Assembly (NCBI GenBank): GCA_036346405.1
Contig: CM070562.1
Location: 110,002,999-110,066,998 of the forward strand
Reading direction: 5' to 3'
DNA: 64,000 nt
Source: Phyllostachys edulis
Taxonomy: Eukaryota; Streptophyta; Magnoliopsida; Poales; Poaceae
Each line of letters opens with the position of its first letter. Within the stretch, counting starts at the first letter, position 1. The notes beneath the pieces are model-generated. The model was given only the letters and a program-made list of their open reading frames with translations, ran no database searches and was not told the DNA's origin. This document shows positions 55,598 to 64,000 of this stretch, in pieces. Both the position numbers and the translations under genes were made by a program.

Positions 55598-56493
55598 ACA
55601 TGGCTCACAATGCACCAAGTGTACCATTTTACCTGAAAAGTCTTAGCTCAAACTTTGTCTTCCATGGTTCTTCTCCATCTTGCACCTTACTTGAGTCCAA
55701 CCATCTCACCTAGCATCCGACCGTTCTGGACTTTGGTTCTCCTAACCAAGTCTCGATCCTTCTCGCTGTTGACCATAGTTGACTCCAAGCCGTCTACGCA
55801 ATAATAGACCAAGCAACTATTTTTTGGAACAAGTTCTTCACAACTTAACCCACATTAGTCCATAAGAGTATAATGCAAACATATGCACCAATCCCAAGCT
55901 CTTAGGACCAACCCTCAAATTTCAGCTCAAGACTACAACTCACTGTGCCCTGAAACGCCACAGCTGGTCTGACCACAACCACCATGCCGGTCAAACCGCC
56001 AACCACTGGCCAGTCTGACCGCGCCCACCGGTAACAGGACACCGATCTGACCGCTTCACTTCACCAGAAAACACACTCTCTGGACTTTTCAGTAAAACTC
56101 TATCTAGTTTTAGGTCCAGTTTCATTTTCAATGACACCTAGTGCAAACAAGCCTACACAATTGTTTGGTGTCTGTTTTTCCAAGAGTTTGCACCGTTGGT
56201 CTGACCGCCAGTCATGAGCCGATCAGACCGCTTGCAGGGCGGTCATACCACCTATGACCGATCAGACTGTGGCTCCCAAGCCAGTTTGACCATCGCTGCA
56301 CTTCTTGATCAGCTCCACCCGACTGAGACCCGCAAAGCCGTCAACCCAAAGCCGGTCAGACCGCTTGCAACCTAATAGCAATACTGAAATCTACTCAAAC
56401 TCAAAACCAAACTCAAACAACGACAATTTTTGCATCAAAGTCAATATGCTCATCACAAGCCATATGATGACCTCTACATGGTCTCACAATAAG

Positions 56494-57811
56494 CCATGTG
56501 AATATTCGTAGGAAAGAGCTAAGAGCTAGCAGCTACCCCTGCAAGATCACACTAGACGACTAGATAGATACTAACAATGGTTCACAGGATGAGCTCAGAG
56601 ACACAGTTCAGATATGGCCAATGCAGTGCTGATGGAAATGGAATCCTCATTAGGTTAATTGCCGGCCGGCGAGCAATGCATAAGGGGCAGAGAACCTTAC
56701 TGTGGATGTGGTGTCTCTGGCCTTTTTCATCATACTGGAAGTGGAAGCCTGGAATGTGGCGGCAGCAGCTAGCGGCTGAGCACTCGGTTTCAGAAGGGAC
56801 TGGGCCAAAGTACAGCCAGGCCGGTTTCGGCATCACAGGAACAACGGTAGGTGAACTACCCTACAATAACGCTGACAGCAACTCGCAAATGGCGTACATC
56901 GATCAACAGCGAAGAAGCAGGAAAATGATAAGCTCTGTGGTCCAGGGACAGCTTCTTCAGCCTTCAAATGCATGAAAATGTCCAAAAACACCATGTTTCA
57001 TTTTGGCTTATTCAGTAACATCCATTAGAAGCAATTATCAGTTCAAAGCTTAAGGTAAACCTGAACACAAGAATACATATTTGGATATCAGTTATTCTCC
57101 TCAAGATCAGTATAAGCAAAAATCTCAGAATTACACATTGTAGTTACAATTACTGCATTCTAGTCCAAATGCTTTATGTCTGTTCTATGTCCACAGTCCA
57201 CACAGGTAGAGAAAGAAACAAGGCACCTGCATGTATCTACACACACCATCTCAGGAAGTGGTGCTCACTTCCAGATTGATAGGCACGGTTGTCCACTTCC
57301 TGACGAGTGGAATGCAATAGTGCCAGCAACAAACGTAAGGGAAGTGGTCCATTTCTCCAGATTGGCAGATAGGAGGATAGCACAAGCTAGTATCAACTCC
57401 ATGCAGAATACTATTGCAGGAGAGGCACCACTGAACACCGTGAAGAGAACTCAGAGGAGAGTGTAGGTGAGATCGTGGGGAGAAAGAGACTACGAGGAGG
57501 AATATATTTGACAGGACAAGAGGAGACCACTGTATCAGAAAGTTCTGAAACTCGCCATGACAGTTTGTGGAGTGGGAGCCTATCGAGATTGGAGGAAGTA
57601 CGCTTCGTTCGGCCCAACCGGGACAGGTAGACAGCTGATATTGTACATCACCAATTCGATAGCACATGCTAAATCATACAGACGCTGTTAGTCTCCTCGG
57701 CCCAGTTCTAAACGTTTATCTAAAGCAATTAATCTGTCAGATGCAAAATACCGGCCCGAAACACACACAAAATGCAGTGAAAAAAGAGAGAAGAAAGGGC
57801 CCGAATCTCTC
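56494..57811. other. Unassigned region downstream of the CRIB-motif gene
   Basis: Open frames occur on both strands (plus 56577-56975 and 57176-57466; minus 57251-57667) but none shows a recognisable domain. The plus-strand ones have enough length to be exons of an unknown gene or a pseudogene. The sequence is not repetitive within this window. Confidence 0.35.
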
Positions 57812-58896
57812 TCAAGGGCTTCCTTCTCTCGCAAGCACGTGTTTCCAGAGTCCAAACGAAAAAAAAAAGTTCAAATTCGAAATCTGTCTGTCCCCGTATA
57901 TGTACTGTAGTGTGCCACCCACTTCCTCCTCCGCCTTAGAAGCACTTGCCGTCGTCCTCAGCCGCGGCCGACCTCGCCGCCTCTGCCTCCGCCGCGGGGC
58001 CGCACCCGCACCCGCCGCCGCCTCCCGACGACGACCTCGATCGCCCCGACGAGGTGCCCCCCGACGCCCTCGGCTTCCTCCGCCGCTGCTTCGGGGCCGC
58101 CGCGGCGGCCTCCCCCTCGCAACCCTCCGCCCCTCCACCTTCGCCTGCCGCCGCGACCCCTCGCCGCCGCTGTCGCGCCGCTTCGCCTCGCTGCCACCCG
58201 ATCCCTTCCCCTGCGTCCGCCGCGGTCGCTCCGCCCTGCCTCCTCCACCTCCGGGCTGCGACGGCTGCTCCGCCCTGTCACCTCCACTGAGCTGCGACGG
58301 CTCCGGCTCGCCGCCTCCGGGCGCTCCCGGCGGAGACTGGAACTCGTTCATCTGCAACCAACCGGTCGGAGCCGTTAAATACGGAGATTGGAAGTGCGAA
58401 ATGACGCGATCGGAGTGGAATGGCGCATGCAGTTACCCAGCTGGGCGCGGTGACGGAGGCGCTGTCCCAGCCGATGTGCGCGACGTGCTTCACGTCCGTG
58501 GGGTTCCCGATCTGCATCTCCGTCTCCGGCTCCTTGGCGTCTGCAAACACCCACACGCGCGCTCGGGCAGACACAGCAAACAAGGCGCACACATCTTACA
58601 ACACCATCCTATAGTTTTCGATTCTTACTGCGTTTTGTTTTTTGCATTGATTTGAAGTATGCAGCTTTTGAAAATTCTACACATAATTAAACATGATGCG
58701 ATGCAATCTGGTTGGCCACAGTTAATAATTCTACACATAATTATGAATTATGCTATGAACACTGTTGTGGTGATTGGGTTGCTTGTGGGTGGTAAGAAAT
58801 ACAGATCATCTTAGAATGGTGTTTTGGTTTAGCAGGTACGTAGTGCATACCGAAAATTTGGGAGATGTATCGGAGGCCCTTGAGAAGGCCCTTCAT
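57812..58896 (-). CDS. CRIB-motif ROP-interactive protein (RIC-type)
   Basis: Effector that binds active ROP (Rho of plants) GTPases through its CRIB motif, acting at the plasma membrane or cytoskeleton. Coding exons: 58896-58851, 58540-58437 and 58351-57812, with GT-AG introns; about 229 residues. The N-terminus MKGLLKGLRYISQIF is typical of plant RIC proteins. Residues about 25-40 form the CRIB core IGNPTDVKHVAHIGWD, with the conserved I, P, two H, G and D. SW and MNEFQSPPGAPGG follow across the last intron. The C-terminal 150 residues are a low-complexity Arg/Gly/Ser/Pro-rich tail of uncertain value; its final ~30 residues may not be conserved. The ATG at 58896 is supported because splicing to a 5' leader exon (donor at 59457) would put an in-frame TAA just upstream. 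Confidence 0.87.
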
Positions 58897-59456
58897 CTTA
58901 GGTTCCACAGGCGGCTGCCCGCCCGCGGTGCCCTGAGAGGAAGCCACCACTTGAATCTTTGTGTCCTCCACCTCTTCTCTTGATCTAGCCTTCACTAGTA
59001 AAGAGAAGAAAGATTATTTCAAATCAAAAGGAGGAGTCAACAATTCTGCATATGTTTCGATCGTGTATGAATAATACCCAATGTCATTGTACAGAAATTT
59101 GTTTGTACAAACATGAAATATGATGCGATCCTTTGAATAATACAAAACAACGTGAACAGAAACAAAACGGGGAAATGATCATTTGTTCATCTTAAAATTT
59201 TCTTTACGATATAACGGTGGCAATTGATGATGCTATAGATCGATCAGGGCTTTGCTATCAATGTTGGGTGACATTAATATCTATCCACCGTGTAGGATTG
59301 AGACAGATAACGAGTATAAGACCATAAAATGATTTAGCCGAACACACAAATTTAGACAATGCATTCATTCTTTCCACATTTTTGTGGTTCAATTTTTATT
59401 TCACACGCAAAAGTTGGAGAAAATAATTATCATCCAATTGAATCAGGCTCACATAC

Positions 59457-59655
59457 CTTAGGAAGTAATATTCAGTGAGCAACGAAGTTCAATCGACATA
59501 ATTTCATCTTCTTGGTGACATCTTCATTGTGGTTTCCACAATATCTGATTCTTGACCTCCTATTCCTGCATGATCTGTCACAAACTAGCAGAATTGCAAT
59601 CCCTTCAAAAGCTCCAAGTGGAGCAGGCCTAGATTTCCTCTTCCTAGTTGGAGCA
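59457..59655 (-). other. Probable 5' leader exon of the CRIB-motif gene
   Basis: The minus strand shows a good donor CCTAAG|GTATGTGAG at 59457 and an acceptor TTTACTAG at about 58997, giving a leader intron of about 460 bp. The right end is estimated from the TATA box at 59686. The leader contains short upstream open frames: ATG-CAG-GAA-TAG (near 59571), a seven-codon frame (near 59528) and a 13-codon frame (near 59500) ending at the TAA just before the donor. These could dampen translation. Confidence 0.5.
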
Positions 59656-59685
59656 ATGGAAGGGCAGAAAGTTTGTTGCCTCAAT

Positions 59686-59695
59686 CTATTTATAG
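59686..59695 (-). promoter_or_regulatory. Probable TATA box of the CRIB-motif gene
   Basis: CTATAAATAG on the minus strand matches the plant TATA consensus. It lies about 230 bp upstream of the proposed leader donor site, with the TSS expected about 30 bp further downstream (near 59655). Confidence 0.55.
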
Positions 59696-60164
59696 TTCAC
59701 TATTTTTGGTCTAGGCTCCCTTTGGTTGCAGTTCATTTCGACATACACCAGTTTGTGAGGCCCTGGTTCTGTCTAACTGGTCTGCAGCGCAGATGGCGGG
59801 AATGGGAAGATCAGAAAAACGAGGGATCATTTAGGTCGAAAATCCGGCAGGCTCTCAATTTACAGCCTCTTGTTTTAACCATTTTGCATCGTATCTCATT
59901 TTCTTACTAATGTTAACACCAGGGTAGTTGGTCAAGTTTGCACTGAAATTTTAGTTCAGTTCAGTCGTGCAAAATGATATAATACCTGGTGTCAATTGAC
60001 TTGTACTGGTCGCTGAGGCTCATGCCCCTGTTGATAAACGCAAATGGAAAACAACTAGATAAGCCATTGCGGTAAATGTTTTGATATCCACATAGAAGAT
60101 ACAATGATCGCAAGTTTCTTCATTTCCCCATCTTTCTTCTTTGAGATCAAGACTTAGGCCTGAC

Positions 60165-63100
60165 TCAGTTTTCTAGTTTAGCCCAATCGTTTGACATTTC
60201 ACTTGCGGATTTGTAGTTCACCTGTACAAACATTGAAAGCTAAAGAATTATAAGAAAAACTGACTCGAGAAAATGCAAATATAATTCCCACAAAGAATTT
60301 TCATACACATCTCGGTTCATGCACCGCTGGTTGGAATCCAATAATTGATTTGCCAATTCTCCATATCTCAATGTATTGTTCAAACAAGGTAAACAAACTT
60401 GTTGCAATATCATGAAGATTTGCGAAAAAGAATCATGACGGCTTCATTGCATTATAATTCTAGTGATATCAAACATTTCATGCTGTATCTTTACAAGGTT
60501 GGCATTCGTTTCCTTTGGTGCAAATGCAATATTACAAAGTGGGTCAAAGAATTACAACATACACATATCAAGAATGAAAATGGTTCATACAGCTGCTTCT
60601 CCCATTCACAAAACGCCCAATCGAAAATTGTTGCTAAAAATGTATTACTGTGAAGTTGTACACGCCGCTATCATGCTTTTACCTGCAAGTCAGGATAGCA
60701 CAAGTTATTTTTAGTTTTGACTCTGCCTAAGGCTATATGAGTTAACAGAAAACTCACTGTGTTTAGGTACTTCTCGTGAATCCTCAATGCCCCTCTGCAT
60801 GCCTCTTTCGCATCCAGACTTCCAGTGATATCATTCAAGATCTGTTCGCAGGGGACAAACACATAAACAACATAAATTTCAATCATCAATTCATCATCAC
60901 CACAAACGAGAGAGAGAGAGAGAGAGACCTTGACGACATCGTCTAGACCTTTTGCGTCATTCAGTAACCGCTTGCTTTTAGCCTCTAGGACACTAGCTAC
61001 AAGAAAGACAGACAGAGGAATCTGCTCATCTTTCTTAGCTGCCTGCAAGTTTTTCCGTTCAAATTTTCCACACTGTTTTAGGGCATTTTTATCTTTTGTG
61101 TTCGCGTTAGATGTACCAGTGTCGCTCTCCAGCATCGAAAAAAGACTTGGATTGTACTCCATGGACCACATTAGCTGCCACATTTCAAAGATCAAGAAAA
61201 ATAGAAAATAGTCACCTTGTAGCCATGATTGCCTTCGTAAAGAAACCAATAACTATTCCAGTACAATTGGTACTAGATTATAAGTATACCAGAGGTAAAT
61301 AGTCATTGAGCTTACTTGGATACTGGTGAGATATAGATTGAATTGTCAAGAAAACTAATTTAGTGCACAGGCAATTAACACGCCTACAAGTTAATTATGC
61401 AACTTTGTCAAGAAAGCTTACCTCCCAAAGGTACATCGTGTCTACAAAAGTGAACTCCCTACGGAAAAGAACCATCAGCATACGAAAGGCAAATAAGTAC
61501 TCCCCTCCATCAAGATTTTCTGCATAAATGGTTTTTTTTCATCAGGGGATACAGAATTGCAACTTATTGCTCCATAATTGAGTAAGCAAAGGCATTGCTT
61601 TGTTTGAGCAGTCTAGTGAACATTTGGCTCCAAACAACTCTACCTAAATGCTCATGTAGCTTTGGATCAACGGCTTTCATTATGGATGACAAGGTTGTCA
61701 GTTGAGATCGAACTCCAATGGAAGTAGATGTACTCTTGAAATTTGCTCTCTGCACATTTAGAAGGTAAAATACCCAAGCTTTCAGTATTTGTAGAAACAT
61801 TAATGAAGACAGATACCACATGCAGCAGAACAGCTAATTTCACTTCAGATGTACAAAAGCTCAGCCAAGCAGGTCACAATTTATGTGTGTGTGTGTGTGT
61901 GTCTTCTGTTGATACCAATATCAAATAGCTGCTTTTTTTTGCCTATTCTTGGCCAAATCCCAGATGACCAATTTCATGACCAAACACAACTTGATAAGAT
62001 GAAGTTTGGGACAAACAAAAACACACCATTGTCTCTGCACAGTCACACGGAACCAGGGGCGGAGCTACAGGGTATGCCGGGTATGCACCGGCATACCCTG
62101 CAATTCCATGTACACGCGCTCGTTCGTAGAGTGCAAAAGGGTGGCGTCAGATCGACTCTGTGTGAGGAATATGGACACGCTGCTTAGAGATAGATTAGAG
62201 CCACCCATAGCATAGGATGTTTAGGATTATTGGCGGAGCATCTTTCTATTAGCAAGCTGCTTTGTGTGCATTTAGTCCAATCTCAGGTTATGATTCATGC
62301 TTGTGGTCCTTTCCATTTCACTTCTAGCCAATCCTCACTGTTCTTGATAGTAAGAGGCATTTTGTGGTAGACATGCATTTTATTTTTCTTTTCTTTTTGT
62401 AAAAAAAGAAGATTAAACAGTACTAGTATATGTGAAGAAGTTCACACGGCGAAGTACAAGCCGCCGGCATCCTCTATCTCCACGTAGCATGTGAAGATGC
62501 AAAAAAACAAACAAACAAATCCGGAGGCGGGAGTGCGCGCGGCACAAATTAAGCGATCGAATCCGCGTAACAACGACGGCTTCAACTGTACAAACACCGG
62601 TCATCCCATTCCGGCGCCGCCGCATACCCACAATCCCCACCATGGCACGGCGCCCGTTGTGTGGGTAACAACTCACCGAGCAAGGTCCACCGTCGGTACA
62701 TACCGCTGGCGGCTCCCCACCGCCTTCGGTTCTCTTTATGCCTTATTTCAATTATCGGTGTGGCTTTTGAATTATTTATAGTATACTTAGCGGATGGTTT
62801 GAACTTAATCCATGAATTTAAGCCCTTATTGTGTTATTCAGTGCATATATACCGAATCATGTTGTCAATTTTACAATTATTACCGATTTACTAAAATGAA
62901 TTTACCGAATTGTATATAAAAATTTTTGGATGGCATACCCTTAGACAAAATCCTAGATTCGCCACTGACGGAACTGGCACGTACGAACAATTGAGCACGA
63001 AACATTATGATATGCTTTCAATGCCACACTGAATTCATTAACATTTTCATAGTTTGTTGATTTTATTTATACACGAGATGGTTCCTTTTAGGTTTGCCAA

Positions 63101-63965
63101 ATCAATGAACGCTTGTGCTAAGTGAAATCTTTTGTTTGAGACAAGATGCTACGTGAAATCAGCTGATGAGGTGAGCTAAAAACAGTACATGTTAGCATGC
63201 AATGGCTAAGTCCTAAGCAATGGAAACAGTATAAGATCCAGACATTTCTTTGGTGAATAAAAGGATAAGGATGTAAAGGTGCTTACCACCCTGCGCATCA
63301 GTCGCTCAAAGCACCAAAAAGCATCCGCTTCATGTTCCAAAAGGATTGATATTGGTGAACAAAGATCACTCATTCCTGCTTATACACAAGAGGTTTAGCA
63401 AATTTACACAACATAACATTTAGCAAACTGACATGACTAAGCGTTCTTTTTCTTTTTACAATGACTAGATTTGCAGAAAAAGACCAGTTTTGCTTCAACA
63501 ACTCACCCTGACAATAACCAATGTCCATGTCAACCCATGAGTACACAGCAAGAATGTCCCACAACCGTGCCAAATTCTCTTGGCTCTCGTAATATACTAG
63601 TGCACGGTCGGTACGATTAACATCAAGACCTACAATTGAATACTTGAAGAATCAGATAAATGAAAAGTTGAAGAATATATATGCCTACTGTTCTTTCGCT
63701 TACATACAAGGGATGCTGAAAACAGAGGCAACAGTGCCTACCAATTTGGTGCAGAGTAAGTTTCCATTGAATAACTTCTTTTGGGAGTGGTGCATCGTTG
63801 GTTTGCTGTTCTGCACCCACTGAAGAAAGCCTCGCCCCTACATTTGAGTTAGGATCCTGGATAGGCTGGCCATCTTCTGTTATGACAGGAATAGTGAGTA
63901 CCCTTCCGCTACCAACTGTTGTGTCCATTTCTCGGCACTTTGTTTTCAGTTTCTCATATTCTAAC
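60165..63965 (-). CDS. GYP7-like TBC domain Rab GTPase-activating protein, C-terminal part
   Basis: GTPase-activating protein that switches off Rab GTPases in membrane traffic. Eight exons lie in the window: 63965-63742, 63629-63507, 63375-63287, 61749-61644, 61519-61422, 61174-60929, 60841-60758 and 60221-60165. All junctions keep frame (1,027 bp; 341 codons plus TGA), and the N-terminal part lies beyond the right edge. Both catalytic fingers of the TBC domain are intact: IGLDVNR (IxxDxxR, arginine finger) and GYCQGM (YxQ, glutamine finger), the latter split by an intron. Further motifs: LWDILAVYSWVDMDI, SILLEHEADAFWCFERLM, STSIGVRSQLTTLSSIMK, YLFAFRMLMVLFRREF, FVDTMYLWELMWSMEYNP; then a charged linker and IPLSVFLVASVL. 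The 1.5 kb intron 61750-63286 holds a hAT-like element. The short last exon ends SNDWAKLEN. Confidence 0.92.
60908..60927. repeat. GA microsatellite at a splice donor
   Basis: A run of ten GA units lies immediately inside the intron after the TBC exon 61174-60929. The donor therefore reads AAG|GTCTCTCTCT on the minus strand instead of the usual GTAAGT. Confidence 0.85.
61884..61902. repeat. TG microsatellite in a TBC gene intron
   Basis: About nine TG units in the 1.5 kb intron of the TBC gene, 135 bp from the exon ending at 61749. Confidence 0.85.
62054..62967. mobile_element. Non-autonomous hAT-like element in an intron
   Basis: Ends CAGGGGCGGAGCTACAGG and (complement) CAGTGGCGAATCTAGGAT are the CAGNGGCG-type termini seen in hAT-like elements, flanked by ACGGAAC (62047-62053 and 62968-62974). 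One further base differs (C versus T), consistent with an original 8-bp duplication. GGGTATGCC-like sequence occurs near both ends. At the left, GGGTATGCCGG and CCGGCATACCC form an 11-bp hairpin (62070-62098). There is no transposase. It lies in an intron of the TBC gene. Confidence 0.82.
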
Positions 63966-64000
63966 CTATCAAAATATGCAAATCAGTATATTCCTTATTT

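Larger units (their letters stand above)
49522..56488 (-). mobile_element. SIRE/Maximus-like solo LTR, reverse orientation, with nested LTR
   Basis: Flanked by exact ATAAG (49517-49521 and 56489-56493). The left end TGTTGAGCGAGGAGGTGACTAAAAG is a degenerate version of the terminus at 4606, and the right end is CATGGTCTCACA. Subtracting the nested element (51111-55602) leaves about 2.5 kb. It carries CGGT-n-ACCG repeats near 49740 and again at 55960-56370 (GCGGTC-TGACCGC types), matching the other SIRE-like LTRs in layout but not in spacer sequence. No internal coding region remains, so it is a solo LTR. Confidence 0.87.

Noticed and set aside
57946..58290. Plus-strand open frame rich in Ala/Pro/Ser
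   Set aside because: Opposite strand of the Arg/Gly-rich exon 3 of the CRIB-motif gene; no domain of its own.

Overview
This is a plant nuclear DNA window, almost certainly from a grass (Poaceae). Evidence: spliced genes with GT-AG introns; three plant-specific protein families or plant subfamilies (a NAC factor, a CRIB-motif ROP effector and a GYP7-like TBC Rab-GAP); an LTR with the Angela/BARE-type end; CACTA, PIF/Harbinger, hAT-like and Mutator-like DNA transposons; and many TSD-flanked solo LTRs. I saw no rRNA or tRNA gene, CRISPR array or bacterial-type operon.

Layout. 1-689: unassigned, perhaps the end of an LTR. 690-7584: a decayed CACTA element with a TNP2 transposase pseudogene on the minus strand, invaded by a SIRE/Maximus-like LTR (from 4606). 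7801-16277: a PIF/Harbinger element carrying both standard genes (Myb/SANT-like and DDE transposase). Both are broken. It is split by an inverted, internally deleted copy of its own family (7857-10173) and by an Angela-type solo LTR (13624-15193). 16281-26716: a transposon-poor island holding a three-exon NAC gene (22329-24293, minus), a Mutator-like MITE and a TRIM-like element. 26717-31324: a 4.6 kb solo LTR, itself carrying a smaller solo LTR. 31449-31786: a Tourist-like MITE. 31969-46561: a minus-strand Ty1/copia element with a nested solo LTR in gag and a 5'-truncated Ty3/gypsy element whose 3' LTR holds yet another solo LTR. 46566-49516: short island with two related MITEs. 49522-56488: SIRE-like solo LTR with a rearranged 4.5 kb solo LTR inside. 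56494-64000: genic end, with a CRIB-motif (RIC-type) gene (57812-58896 plus a 5' leader exon) and the C-terminal 341 codons of a GYP7-like TBC Rab-GAP gene (60165-63965, running off the right edge), both minus strand.

The three host genes encode a transcription factor, a ROP GTPase effector and a Rab GTPase-activating protein. Their proximity need not mean shared function. The rest is a layered record of insertions, most datable relative to one another by target-site duplications (TSDs). Seven solo LTRs with TSDs can be delimited (one TSD has a single mismatch), against no intact LTR retrotransposon.

The most unusual signal is in the LTR-like segment at 5277-6750. About seventeen short inverted repeats all have the same ACACA loop, but their stem sequences differ and stay complementary, including one compensatory change next to the loop. 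All three SIRE-like LTRs also carry families of CGGT-n-ACCG inverted repeats whose central spacer differs from copy to copy.
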